Of a DNA stretch of 64,000 nucleotides, positions 34,076-47,355 are shown piece after piece. Every line of letters starts with the position of its first letter. The stretch's first letter is position 1. The stretch is from Daldinia sp. FL1419 (lineage: Eukaryota > Ascomycota > Sordariomycetes > Xylariales > Hypoxylaceae), in contig MU623357.1 of assembly GCA_025201765.1 (NCBI GenBank), positions 124,001 to 188,000 of the forward strand, in the 5' to 3' direction. The translations under genes and the position numbers were made by a program. The notes under the pieces were generated by a model. The model saw only the letters and a list, made by a program, of their open reading frames with translations. It was not told where the DNA came from and ran no database searches.

Positions 34076-35908
34076 GAGGTGGTGGCTGGAGGTCAGGTAT
34101 TGAGTCCTGAAGCCCGAAACGGGCCCTAACACAACCTACTGGTTATCTTCGACGCGCTGGGGGAGTTAGTAGTAGCTATCCATAGAAACAATAATCTGCC
34201 AGCTTTTATGTTAGTTCTGTAAAAGTATAATAGACCTGGATGTCGTACAAAGGGGTCGATAACGTCAGCTTACACAACTATTATGGAAGTACAAACAAAA
34301 CGTAAAATAATAGAGCACATAGGTAATAAGCGATAATCATTATCCGTCTAAGACATCCCAAGCACAATAACGCCCAAGAAGGATTGCATTGTACTGTTGC
34401 GTAACGAGTAGGTGCCTGTCTTGACAAGCCCCCTCAGGCGTGTTTAAAGCTATTATCTACTACAAAATCTACATTCTGAGTGGACGCTAGTTCTATGGTA
34501 ATGGACACATAAGCAGCCAGACAATATTCCGTTACGATACACGCAGGCAAGATATTCTCCGTAACTTAATACCCCCCCCCCCCCGGTCGGTACGTTTCTT
34601 CGGGAACTCGAAGTTTGTCTAATTGGCATATACATTAGGTAGGTAACTATTTCAGGTACGCTAAGGGGTTCCAAGCAGTTATCTACTGGGAGCGTTCACA
34701 CTCCTGATCTAGGTAATATAGATACATAAAAAGTTGGGGATTGAGAAGCTGAACACACTCGTACTTTTCCCACCAAGAGTCCAAAGCAAGCAAACACCCC
34801 AGCTTCAGGAACGTTTCCCTTTCTATCCAAAGGCCGTCCTGCATCATCCGCTCATCGCGGGGTTTCCTAGTTATTCCAACGGTCTCATGTATAGGTAGGT
34901 ATGTAGTAAAGAAAAAGAAAAGGGGAGAACGGCCGGCTAATAACAACAATGTTAAATCGACACATGCTCTTTGGTATTTTGAAGAGCGCAAGGCTTGAAC
35001 GCCTTGTCTGAGGGGTAGTGGCGGCGGCTAGTTTGTGAGTTATGGAAGTAAACCAAACACACGTCCCGGGCCGAAAGGTTTCAAGCGACACCTGGACGGG
35101 AAGCCGCATCGGTTATCGAATATCCGTGGCCGGCGCAAGTGTTAATTTGGTCCAAGTCTTATTGCGATCGCCTACTCTACCCCCGTGCCCTTGAACCCCC
35201 CACAGCTTCTCGCATGACAAGATCCTCCACCCACGATAATACATCTATCCTTTTTATCATTTTACTACGTCAATAGACATGCCTCAGCAAAATCCATAAG
35301 CTAGTGAGGGAATGATACGCTTGCCCGGTAGTCTAATACCCTCCGAAAACATTTCCCCTTTCACCGATGCAGAAAATCAACAATGAAATAATAATGAGTG
35401 GGTTCTTTTTATATTAGCCTGTAGGTGTCGTCGCGGTTTTCATACATCTGTATCTGAGGATGTTGCGTATGCCATTGGGTTGGTCGAAGTTGGCATGGCA
35501 ATAGAACGAATTGTTCTTCGAGGGGCTCCCCGAACGAAAGGCTAACTGCTGTTGACTTGGTCTCATACGGCGGATTGTCGATCCCACTACGTGACGAACT
35601 CGTCGCGTGTCCTTATGTTGAGGTGAGACTCTTGCTCGACGCCTTTTCAATTTATACCTTCTCCTTCATGTTATCTGCAACTTTCCCCCCGCTTTACTCA
35701 TTCTATTAAAAAAAGTAAATTTTTTTTAAAAAAAATAAACCCGCTGATCTCATATATCAAGGTATAAGAAAGGATTCTGAGTGGGCTAGATCATAAAACA
35801 AGGCCACTCCCAAAGTATGGCAGAATGCTGTAGGCGCTTTGATGAAAAGTACACATTAGCAAGGTCGAGAATGGCCGAGTTATCCCGCTCAATGCAACAG
35901 GCTTTCAG
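34076..35908. other. Intergenic region
   Basis: These 1.8 kb lie between the convergent DUF202 (+) and Zn2Cys6 (-) genes. A run of 13 C lies at 34572-34584, a TAGGTAGGTA motif near 34637 and an A/T-only patch near 35707-35740. No supported gene. Confidence 0.5.
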
Positions 35909-37343
35909 TTACCTCTGGCCATAGTACGACCCTCTGGCTTGAGAGGAATCCTCATGAGGAGAGCCTCGGGCCCCGACCGAATGGTCACGGTTCTCGTACC
36001 ATCCGCTATAGTCCCCTTCGGGTCTGGAATATTGGTATTGCTGCTGCCACGCATCGTATGCTAGATGCGGAGTAGCACCAGCGGAAAGAGACCCTTGGGC
36101 GGCCAGGCTTGCTTCGGGCATGATGTTGGTTGCGTTCGGTGACTGCATGCGATCATACGGCCTTATATGCGAGCCAAATTGGTTGGACTGGTTGTCATTA
36201 AATGACATCGACCTCGCGCCCGTCGGATACGGACGCCATGTATCATCAAGACGCGCCTCGTCATCCATTCTATTTACGCCCAGAGAGTCCGTCGGCCATG
36301 TCGATAACGGCGAGGCTGTTGCATGGGAGGGATATTGAGAATACCCCGTAGTCTCAGGCATGCCGTCTGGGATGGTGGCCCAAGCAGTATTCGTGTCCCC
36401 TGACGCCGTTACGGCGCTAGCGTCTACGTCGGTTGACATCCAACCACTTGCGCCTTGCCCGTAGCCGAACGACCGGTCACCTGGTGCGGTTGATGGAACT
36501 TCACTCCTCGTTAGTAGATTGTTGACGGCCGTGTATGTTTGGAGAAAAAAAATGATATTGCACATACCTCCGACCGAATAGGACCTGTCGTCCTCAGTAT
36601 CTACCGGTTGCTGTCCCATAGTTGGCATTGATGGCATCGCTGCAAGCTGGTGATAGGCCGGATTCGATTGCCCTTCTACGATATGACCTATTGCTAACGC
36701 GGAAGACGTAGCGGACGATGTAGGGTTAGATCCGACTGACATTCTTCTTTGCCGGTGTATTGTTGCCATTGGTGGTAGCAGCGGTTGCGGTTGTTGGTTT
36801 ACCGGAGTGAAGATGCAATCCTTCTTGAGGTTGATACAACTCTCACAACGATTTAGGAGATCTTGGATCTCGGGCTTCTTGCACCTAATTTTCCTCTTCC
36901 GACAATGTCCTATACTTATATTTTAACACTCATACGAACCCTCCTATGGGTTAGTTACGGCTTAGCGCAATATTCACTTACCACATGCGACCGGTGATCG
37001 ATGGTAACCGAGTCTATTCCTCCTCCTCTCGTTGGGTATGTCTAGAGAGTCATGATCGGCTTCGTTCACTTCCTATGAGCCCAAGTTAGGGGTCAAGATA
37101 GGTCTTCTTGGCTCATGGTTTTGAAATGGAGATTCTGTTATATGGTTGGGGGCATCTGGCTGCTATGGAATAAATGTAGACGGGATGGAGGGAGGGGTGA
37201 AAGCGGATACCATGCTAAATTAGATGCTGGTAAAGTCTTACCTCTGGGACGGAACTTGTCGGTGTCAGATGTCCACCCATGTAGCCGGCTTGTGGCGCAT
37301 CCATCTCAGAATCCTCGTGTGAGGACGCGGACTGACCAGACAT
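35909..37343 (-). CDS. Zn(II)2Cys6 zinc-cluster transcription factor
   Basis: Four exons are inferred: 37242-37343, 36982-37072, 36568-36909 and 35909-36498, giving 374 aa in a closed frame. The zinc cluster is rebuilt only after splicing: RRRNRLGYHRSPVACGHC, then RKRKIRC and NRCESCINLKKDC, a C-x2-C-x6-C-x11-C-x2-C-x6-C pattern at residues 64-96. Intron 2 falls within the Gly codon right after Cys64. The rest is Ser/Gln/Tyr/Pro-rich and disordered; no fungal-specific middle homology domain is visible, so the protein is short for the family. Intron 3 (36499-36567, GTATGT donor, CTAAC branch, AAG acceptor) is 69 nt and stop-free. A GTAACT right at the stop region leaves open a further 3' exon. 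It should bind DNA in the nucleus; targets are unknown. Confidence 0.8.
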
Positions 37344-39907
37344 GACAGTTATACTGAACCTGGGAGGACCAAGGATATGTTATACGTCCGAGCAGCTACG
37401 CAATTTTCGGTTCTACCTGGACTAAGAATATTATTGGCAGATAATTACCCTTGACAGGACTCTCCAACGTGAGAAGCTAGGGAGTAAGCCGCTTTCAGTA
37501 GTTCTTCTCTCTTTGGATTGGGGGCTGGCCGACTTCTGCACTGTGGCTTTCCATCCACCATGTATCTTAACGGTGGATGGTAGATGGCAGCCTTTAGCAA
37601 GATTCGATTCGAGCTTGATAGTCACGTCCCGGGCCCGCCATAAACCGAATTATGGTAACAATGGCTAGCAGAATATGGTGGAGAGGAAACAAGGGATGAG
37701 CCAATCGATTTCGTAAAACTCCTTGTGGTCTTGGAGCCAGACACACAATCCGACCGTAAAAGTAACCTAATTCTCGATCAAGAATCGCCGTGTTAGTATT
37801 GCTTAATAGAGCATTATAATGTGCGTGGTAGGACGGCACATATGGATGTCCACACCTTGTCACCTGCTTATGCCTGGTGGAACTGCTCAAGTCAGGAGCA
37901 AGGATCTAACAGATATCTAGATCGGGAAGCTTGGTTCTCACAGTTCCAATTCTGCTCCTGCACATAAGGACTAAATGGGTATCCTCGGCAGTGCCTAGAG
38001 TATCGATTGCAACGTACAACCTAACGTCCTCTCCTGGTATGGAACGAGGGTGGTTAGTTGACTTAAGGCCAAGGATTGTGATAACCCTTTTGCAGTACCG
38101 GCATCTAGCCCTATGGTAAGCTTGGAAAATTTTTGAGGATCTCACCGAATCAATAGTGATATGTGACTGGGAGGGCGGATATAGCTAGACGCCACCTGGG
38201 CTCTATTCTGAAGCTAGAAGCTATGTCCGAACTTGAGCACGGCGCACGGATTCATAACAAGAGACGGTCTGGGTTTCCCAGGCCAGAAAAGATAGCGAGT
38301 TTTTTGTTGTTTTTTCGCTTGGAATCGTCAGAGGGAGGTGATAATATCCGGCACCGGAAGCAACTTTGGAATAAGATCCGTCTGGGGCAGATGCTAAGCA
38401 TATATCAGAAACTATGAGCTACCGGTGAGTGGCTGTGGGATCAGGACGATCTGCATGCAGTAGAGGGTCAGGATTTAAGCTATGGAATACGTAGGCGACC
38501 TCGCTACTTATTTTTCCCGTGACGAAGAATGGAATGAAGAGTTGCCGGGACTAAAATTGATAACGAGAGCCAGGAAAAGAAAAGAGATAATTTAATACGC
38601 CTATATCGACCCACGCACGATTAGCAAAAAGAACGTCGAGTTCTGACTGATATACTGGCAAAAGGCGGCGCTATCTGGAACTTGGAGCTGCAAATCCCTA
38701 TTATCCTTTCGCCTCGACGCCGAATATGAGGCGGATATCATCTATCAGAACCCGTTAGTTGGCTTTCTTTACTTCAACCTTCGACATTTGATCAGACAAC
38801 CCTGTATCGAAAGGGATTAACCGACTCGCTATGCGCCAGAAATGCCTCCGACAAGCATAGATTGATATTCGTATGATGTAAGTAATATTTGAATTATACG
38901 ATTATTCCCATAATAGCCAATTAGTACTTTCCATAGGCTGTAGTTCCAAGTTAAGGGGGGAGTGTAATGCATGTGCAAAATGCACCAGGGCGTTAAGGAA
39001 CGGATACACAGCACGCCGAAAGCTATGCCATAGTTGACCCGAAGGATAGACATCTTATACGCTAGATCTCTTAACAAATATAATGGGTTGAGCGGAACGC
39101 AGATCTCTAGTAAGAAGAGCCATGAGCTATCTGAGCGGTAACATCATGACGGAGCGGTTCAACCAGTTTTCTGGGACCATGCAAACGGTAATCCGTGACG
39201 GGGGGATAACAGGGGTTGCCGGGAGGAGCCATTTCTCCCCGAATCCATAATCGTCCCTGGTTATTGCCTCAGTATGAACTTTCTTCTTCTTCTTCTTCCT
39301 TTTTCCTTTTGCAATAGCATTTATATGATATTTTCGTCTAGACCTACCTCGCTAGGCACGTACCTAAAGTAGGCACTAAGTACCCAGGCACTATGTAGGC
39401 AGGTTAGGAGGTAGGCTAAGTAGTATGTGGTAGTCATTCGACTAACCTACCTAGATTTATCTCCATACTTATGAGTGTTGCCCCGTGCTTTTTCTGCAGT
39501 GATCCTTGCTCCCGGCACCGCAGTAGGTACCAAATCATGAATGGAACGATAGCCTGAAAGTAGTGACACCCTCTTGTTACATAAGAGCCAATATCAGCGC
39601 TCCGAATTGATTAGCACTACGATATAATTACCAACTCTGCCTTAGCCTCTAGTCTCTAATAAGAAATGGAAGCCATTCGTCTGGAGAGGGATATGGAAGG
39701 AGGGAGGGAAGTCGATAGGGCCGATCTGGATCGAAATAAGGGGAACCCCCCCCTCCCCCCCAACCGTTAGGGCTGACTTCAGACGTATAAAATCCATTTT
39801 TTTTCAACGGCGGCTATGGAACACAGCTATACCGCTGTGACTCTGGTGCGTCTTCGCTTGTAACCTTATTCGGTTTTATGTGTCTAAAATTCTAAACACC
39901 CGGATTC

Positions 39908-39933
39908 TTTTTTTATTTTTATTTTTATTTTTT
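39908..39933. repeat. T-rich (TTTTTA)n tract
   Basis: ATTTTT units in tandem form a low-complexity tract in the gene-poor region. Confidence 0.8.
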
Positions 39934-41073
39934 ATGTCGCATCGTACACCGTTATGAATTAAGCTCACGATGACGTTACCCCTGAAAGCTATGTTACTCG
40001 AGGCGTACTAGGCTTATATCGCTCGTTCGTTGGCAGTAACTTGGGATGGATTTAACGCTGCTAATAGTGGTATCCCATTGCTCTCATTATTAAACCCCAT
40101 TATCCCCGCGAAGGATATTTGAAGAGAGAAAAGGGGGAAAATAGGTATGTTCGAAATAATTTAACCTACACCGATGTGCGTTCACGGACGCAAAAACTTT
40201 GCTTTTATGTTAAGTTAGTTAGGTTAATACTGGCTCCTAGGTAAATAATTCCAGCAGCCCGGTAAAATGGCTGGTGAAGATTTGGGGAAGCAAGGGGGGG
40301 ATCAGGATCTTTAGTCTTTCGGATAATGCAACGCTACGAAATACTACAGCACGATATTGATATTGCAGCAGTCCAGATGCACATAGGTCCAATCTAATTA
40401 CTCCCCTCCCTTATTATCAAACCTCCTTTTGAAGCTTTGCAGAAATCGTCTCTCAGGTTTCCTCATTTCCCTCCTTTAAACGATCCCTTTAAACGATCCG
40501 GGACCAGACTACATAGGTTAGTACTCAGGTAAAGTGCGGCTTAAATCCTAAAGAGCCTCTTTCATACCGGCGAAATTCCCTTGGTCCAGGTGCGTGCTAA
40601 CCAATTTGCCGAAGCTAGCAATATTTCCAGAGAATAGGAGGTAGGCATAAGCCTTTCAGCCGAACAAGATAGGATGAACCTACTTCCTTCACGGAAGATG
40701 TATTGTTCTTGCTTTAGACCAGCAATGCACCTTTACAGTTGGCTGCCGATCAGAAATGATGTGCGACTAGGATTGGGACACCTACATCGTTAGAGTTATG
40801 ACTGCCTAACCTAGGTGATAACGTCTATATTCCGACAAGTAAGATGAACTAAGATACGCACTATCGACCCAGGCTTGCCTATCAAGTTATTGACAAGTCC
40901 ATAAGTTTATGATTCTGGACTAGGTTAGTTGTGTCAAATTCAACTTGTAGCTGAACGAGACCGAAGGAGAGCATCTTCGTTACGACCCATGATATCGGGA
41001 ACTCTGTAGTACCAGCAGGGGGTTTCGCCAAGGGGCGAGGTGGAGCTGTAATAAAATAATTTCTACCCTGTAT

Positions 41074-41125
41074 CCTGTATTTCCATCCTGTATTTCCACC
41101 CCGTATTTCCACCCCGTATTTCCAT
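41074..41125. repeat. 13-bp tandem repeat, 4 units
   Basis: Four consecutive 13-mers of the form CC(T/C)GTATTTCCA(T/C). Only the third and last positions vary. The array lies in the gene-poor region. Confidence 0.9.
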
Positions 41126-41657
41126 CATGTATGTATGTTCCCTTCACGACGCCCTCACTTTCTCCTCTTATGTGGCTTGAATGGCCGTTATATAACGTCT
41201 TAGCATTTAGGCCGACATGTCCAATCAGATGAATTCGAATACTTAATCTGGGTAACATTACATATGCAACGTGAGTGTAGTCACTTCGTGTAGCCGGGCG
41301 GCATAACTAGATTACATAGTAGTCGGGTTTCGAGCTGGGTAGGATCTGGTCTAGGAGCGGCCCGCAATCTGAGCCTGGAGTTTGCCTTTGTCGGTTTCGC
41401 TGTCGGTCTGATAGGCAGGCACCCAACCCAAGGTGATAGGTTAGGTAGATGGACGCAGCTGACCTCAGACTACATACGATATGCATCTTTGCATCTTATG
41501 AGGTGCATAGAACTGCATTAGGAAATCACATTTCATGCTTGAAAAAACGAAGATCAATCCCCGACATATTCCCTAATGCAATGCGCCTGGTCGACTCGTG
41601 AGACTCGCGAGTTGCAGGGATCAGTCTTACGCCATTCGTACAGCCAGCCCATGGAGC

Positions 41658-41695
41658 TTTTTTTTTATTTTTTTATTTTTATTTTTATTTTTTTT
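41658..41695. repeat. T-rich (TTTTTA)n tract
   Basis: A 38-nt tract of T runs separated by single A residues, similar to the one at 39908. Confidence 0.85.
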
Positions 41696-42100
41696 CCCTC
41701 CCCGCGATCTCCTATTCCCACCTACCTACCTCCTAGATACACTAACTAACCTAACAGCTTAATCTCTTCTTCCCTTTGCTCGGAAGTGTCTCTCTTGGGA
41801 TTGCTCACGTTTCATCACCAGGCACGCCAACCACAACCCCAGCGGGATTTTCTTATCGTGTTCTAGTAGCGCCCGGAGACGCAATGTATTGTTTTAGCCT
41901 CAAGCCATCACCTTCTCCATTTACACAGAAGTTCTTAGTGGCCGAAGCTACCCAGCAAGACGATTCAACTGATCACATGCCCACCAACTCGGGTCCGCAC
42001 CTACCACACGCAGTATGAAGTCGCTAATCTTGATATGCGAGAAGGGCGTTTAGAGATTCTTGACTCAACTTCGCCGGGGCCGGTGGGGGTTTCGAGTGAT

Positions 42101-42133
42101 TCTTTTTCTTTTTCTTTTTCTTTTCTTTTTTTT
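42101..42133. repeat. (TTTTTC)n pyrimidine tract
   Basis: CTTTTT units in tandem, all pyrimidine on the plus strand. Confidence 0.85.
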
Positions 42134-43281
42134 GGGTTGGCAACAAACATCACTCGATCTACGAGTTCGACTAACCGCATATTTGATTACTGTTCTTTTG
42201 TTTGATCTCCTTTTAGCCAGAATACCATAAGAACTCAATTCTTCTTGGACTCGTATATCTGCTACTCTTAACGCTCGGAAAATCGGTGAGCGGCCCGGCA
42301 TTAGCCTTCCTTATGCGCTCATTATACGGGAAGAATGCCTCTCCAATATTGTTGCCTCGCTTCTTTGGCCAGTTGCCGTTGGCGGATCAGGCAAGAGACA
42401 TAATATAGGGGGCTGCTCCTAGTAGACTATAGATTATGCATAACCTTAGCGCCTAAGATCTTTACTAGGATTGAAGTCTCTCGAGTAAAAATTAAGGCTG
42501 ATTAGACCAATAGAGTTGAGTATATCGCGGATCTCGGCGTTATTTACAAAAGTGGCGTTGACAAGAACATATTAACTACCTAGGTAAGGTAGGTATTTCG
42601 CCGCCTCTCTACGGATCCGTATACACGTCGACATCTCCCAAAGTAACTCCGCTCTTCTCGATATGGTTATATCATAGCAGGCAATTCTATTAGCACGGGT
42701 AGCCTGCTTATAAGCCGGGGTGAATTGGTAAACTTGGTGCTCTGCGTCACACAAAGCGCTGGAATGATCAGGATTTCATGCTAGCAAGGAGACGTGCCGA
42801 GTTGGAAGTGCTGCATCTTACTTCCTTACCCACAATAAGCTTTGCAAGCCTCCAGTCCAACTATCTCGGTCTTCTTCAACTACACTAGACCGATGAGGTG
42901 GCGAATACTCTGAAACTTGCGTATAAAGTCTTACCGGACGAATCGTAAATTTGATCAGGATTACGGATTACTGAGCGGGGTCGAATGCATTTTGAATATA
43001 CAGTATGAATTTCATTGAATTGCTCCTTATAATCCGGATCGAAGTTGATTCGGCCAATATGGCATGTCGATGTCTTAGACTTTCTTGGAGATACTCCATG
43101 AGCCTCTTACTAGTGCATAATCTAGACTTACGCGGCTCCGATGGCCACGTGTAAAGCGGTAATACTCTTACATACCCCGTACGGCTTTCGCCCGTACCGA
43201 GCGCTTAATGTCTACCTCTTGATTCTACTATAGATGTAGATACCTGGACTACCTACTTGAAATATATGCAGGTCTCATCAC

Positions 43282-43317
43282 TCTGCTCACTCTGCTCACT
43301 ATACTCACTATGCTCAC
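43282..43317. repeat. 9-bp tandem repeat, 4 units
   Basis: Units are TCTGCTCAC twice, then TATACTCAC and TATGCTCAC. Confidence 0.9.
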
Positions 43318-46300
43318 CCCGAGCAATTTCTCTAACTTTAGAAGCCTCAGTGATATTTAGGGTTCCTAATTGGTAGCCAAAGGCGAAATATCAATACACC
43401 CCATACCCACTACTCTACATGGTGGGGAGCACTGGTGGCTTTGCCTAGGTACCCGGTGCTCTTTTTTCGTTACTTATGCGTCCTACAAGGCTGCTGAACA
43501 CGGCCCAAACTCAGTGCGACCAGAGACATGGTACTTCAAGGTCTCATTCCTTTTCCATTGAAATTGTAAGAGTTCTACGGTTTATGTGCCCCTTTCAATC
43601 GTCGATGCGGGTATAAGTCTACCCGAGAGGACTGTATTGAAATAAGTATCGTGAGTTATAAGCCTCTTAACTACCTGCCTAGGCACCTAGGCGGACAAGA
43701 AGTCCTACTAGCTAAGGTCCCCATTAGTTGATTTGGAGTCGTACACCGCTCTCTAGAATTTCTCATATCGTGTGAAGTCCTTAGTAATGTTTATTGAAAA
43801 CTTAGGTAGTCATAATGGCATTAGCTATCCTATCCAAACCAATAATGAGGGAACTGGACTTTACCGAGTGGCATATGCGGTTTAGAGGGTTAATATACTT
43901 AAGTCTCGTATCAAGTTAAGAAAGTCGCTATCGCCTAACCTTCATTTGAATATGTTCTTGGACAGTCATCCTTAATATTATTACCCCTAAACAGACGGGA
44001 GGAGGAGGGTATTTCACCAGTAAGAACGCATCTAACCCAGACAGGTACGAATTTATATACGACGAAGACTCGTTAAATAACGGGTTTGAGTAGAACTCAC
44101 AACAAATTTCCGCATCTCGAATGACGCCTAAGCGCGAATTTAAAGTACACGGTCCAGAGCACATATGTATCGAAATGTAAGATAAAGCTATATAAAGTTA
44201 ACTCAACTGGTGTCATATATAATAATGTAAACGTAAAATGGGAAGCTATTATTATGGGGAACTATAAATCACTGGAAATAACTTTCCGCGGTTGTTGTCT
44301 GTCTAGCCCAGGTGATTGTTCCCTAATACTGGAACCAGCTATAGATGGATAGCCCCTAGACATTACGTTCAATAGGGAAGATATGTGCGATCATAGAAGT
44401 ATTTACTTAGTAGGTTGGCGTGGGGAATGTGGTGTCCAACTGTTTTTTTTTTCTGAAGTATAGGTAGGTCGTTGATATACAGGTAGGCATATAATCATCT
44501 TCCAGCAATCTTCTTGCGTGTAGGTTAGTTGAAATATCTTATTATAACTGGCGTCAAGCGCCTCGATTGGTTTATGGCCTTCCTAGAAAAGGGGATGCTT
44601 TTTTTTTTATAGAAGCTCACTGTCTGGCGGCGTCTCCACCTGTAGCCCCTATTTACCGACGCAGAGCATCGAGCTACAAAAGACCGCCCACATTTAGCAG
44701 CCCCCGGGTATGTTTTGAGGCTTTAAACAATATAAATATGGAAACATCAACAGTATTCGCTAGAGTATACGTAGAAAGATTATAGGGGGAGCCCAAGACA
44801 TCAAAATGTACCTGTTGTGGTTTGAGGGAGTAGAGGCTATGGAAATGATTGTGGAACCAAGACACTCGAGGCATCTGAAGCTATGCTCTAGTGTTAGAAG
44901 TAGTTGGATGAGAGTGTACACGATCTAACAGTTAAGCCTAAAAACAAGCCAGATGAACTGGGTTAGATAATTCCATCACTACAAGTACCGACACATCTTC
45001 CCTAGAGGATTCAAGGGGTTCGGGAACTCCTATCTCAGCATAGGTGGTACTTTCTTGTATAGGCTACCTAACGTAATGGTAAGCCCTGATCTATATCTGC
45101 CGTCGAGTAGTAGAAAAGCTAGTTCACTGACGGCGCATTGGGGTAGGATAGGCAGCCAGCCCTAGGGATCAAAAGAAATTTCTCTCCAAGTCCACGATCC
45201 GTCTATCTTAAGCACTCGCCATGAAATGTTGATAAGCTCGTCATTAGCATGGCGTGTAGCATATAGTAAACCTTGAATACCACATCTTATGTCCTTCCGG
45301 CCTGATCCCTCTTATTCACGCAGCGTGACTGTAGCATCGTGCGACTTTATTGTAGTCCTAAGTTATACATACATAGGTAGAGACGGCACTAAGGTGTCTA
45401 GTCGCTACGCGCAAAGCGACCATGTTTCCTAAACGGTTGGACTAGATATCGGCAAGGTTTCCTTCAAACTGGAGACGTTAAGCCTCTAAGTGAGGAGGGC
45501 TAGCCGCGATTTGCAGAATATAAAAACCCATAAAGAGCAAAATAGGTATAGCATCGTGTCCGTAAAGCCTATTGAAGAAATCTATGTGTTTGAATACGCC
45601 TTAAGCGGATACTGGCGACAAGGTGACCGCTGTATTTACCGGGCCTATCGTGAATACGGTACGACCGTAACTTGACATTATACGGTTACGCCCAATATTG
45701 CGACGTGTCCTGCATTCTAGTTCTAGTCTTATTCAAACTAAAAAGAGGGGTGTTGTCATCTGATTACTGTACTTTTGGACATCACATCTCACACAAAGAG
45801 ATGATTTCCGCTGACCCGACTCTAGTTATACGAAGTAACCTTGCGCTGCAAAACTAGCACTATATGTAATATATTATAATGCAAGGCTAGGAGTTAGCCG
45901 CGGTATCTCGAGTTGTCTCCTCGAGGTGACGATGATCGTGAATTGTATCAGCGCGGACACTGTTAGGGTAAGCCTGTAGCTGGTAGCTAGAACTTTCGAA
46001 GGTTAAAATAATGAAAATAAACGTTGGCGGCGCATCTTAGCCATAGAGAATAGAATACTATACAAAGCGAGGCGCCGGGGAATATAGTAGAGAAATATGG
46101 ATTATCTCAACGTTCGATGAATCCAACGTCTAAAAGGAGTGTGAGGTACCCCAAGAACTGTGTAACTTCGTTTACCTTACACCTCATCCTTGCATTGCTA
46201 CACGCCGCATCCGGCGATCTAACGCTTAGATACTACCTCATCTTCCGCGCGTATCGTATTAGATAGGTAGCTTGTTGAGCCATCATCTAACCTAGATATC

Positions 46301-47355
46301 AGATAGACCAGGTGCCGTTTTCGGTGTCGACGAAACGGAGCGAAGAATTCAATCATCCTCCAGGAACATGTCGTGACGTGTCTTTGCTTGCCTACAGCTT
46401 TCTATTCAGGGTCACACCTAGGGCGTCATATATGCAATAGCATCCTTCCCGGGCGGAAAAGGATGGATAGTGGGCCCTCGTGTATATTGATTTTCTACGT
46501 GACATAGGTAGGTATACTTAATATAACGTCTTTTGTTTTTTTTTCGCGGGGTGCGCATATGGATTGCATCCGCAGCACCGCCAGACCGGAAACGAGTTCT
46601 AACGCCGTAAAACTATTGGGCTTCGGGATAGATGGCTTAGGATCTGACATAATACGTGCCGCTGTGAGATAAATTTGCCGATACTTCACACCCCATAACC
46701 CTAGATACCACTATACCGGGTGGGAGAAGTCAGGTGTGTCGGTCATCACTACCAGGGGCAAGTAAATAAGACTGATATGGTTTCTTATTAATGCTTGGAA
46801 GTAAATAGAAGGCTGCCATCGCTAATCTAGTACCCCGTAGAGGGTAGGTAGAGTTGGGGTTGGCGAGTTCAAGAGCACAAGACCTAGTCAGACCAGTCAA
46901 AATCGAAGGAAACAGTACGATACCCATTAATAATGTGTTCAATACTACTATACTCGTCACTAAAGTCCTCCTTTTATTCAGCCTGAGAACTACATTGGAA
47001 TGGTGTGCACACCCTTTGTGATTTGATTGCGATGAGTAACGCAACTGAGGCCGAGAAGAAAAAGGGGATAGAATTAGTCTGGACTCTACGGATCGTAGAA
47101 ACCATTCTCGCCTGCTAACTAGATGTGCGTACCACTTATATAGTCCTTTAATCCGATCGTGGACAAGATCAAACACATTATTACTCCGAACATCTTAGGT
47201 GCCTTGCATACCTAGGTAGCCGACCGCCGCCAATCGAAAGACGTAGGTTAGGTGCTAGGCGAAGATAGCCCATGCATACCTAGGGGAGCTTGACGATACT
47301 TCTCCAGGAAATACCATCGCCTAAAAGAACCGCGCATAACTGATCGTCTTTTACT

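Larger units (their letters stand above)
37344..47355. other. 10-kb gene-poor region
   Basis: I find no supportable gene in these 10 kb. The frames present are short, overlap on both strands and lack conserved motifs or splice structure. The longest, 46730-47176 (-), 148 codons, is within what chance allows. The region holds tandem repeats (41074-41125, 43282-43317), T-rich tracts (39908-39933, 41658-41695, 42101-42133) and TACCTAGG-type motifs. Base composition is mixed, not the extreme AT of the left end. Unannotated non-coding RNA or decayed genes cannot be excluded. Confidence 0.5.

Noticed and set aside
46730..47176. 148-codon minus-strand frame just downstream of the Moco-sulfurase-like gene
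   Set aside because: No recognisable motif, start context or splice structure. A frame this long is expected about once by chance in this much non-coding DNA. It is also not a continuation of the MOSC part of the neighbouring gene.
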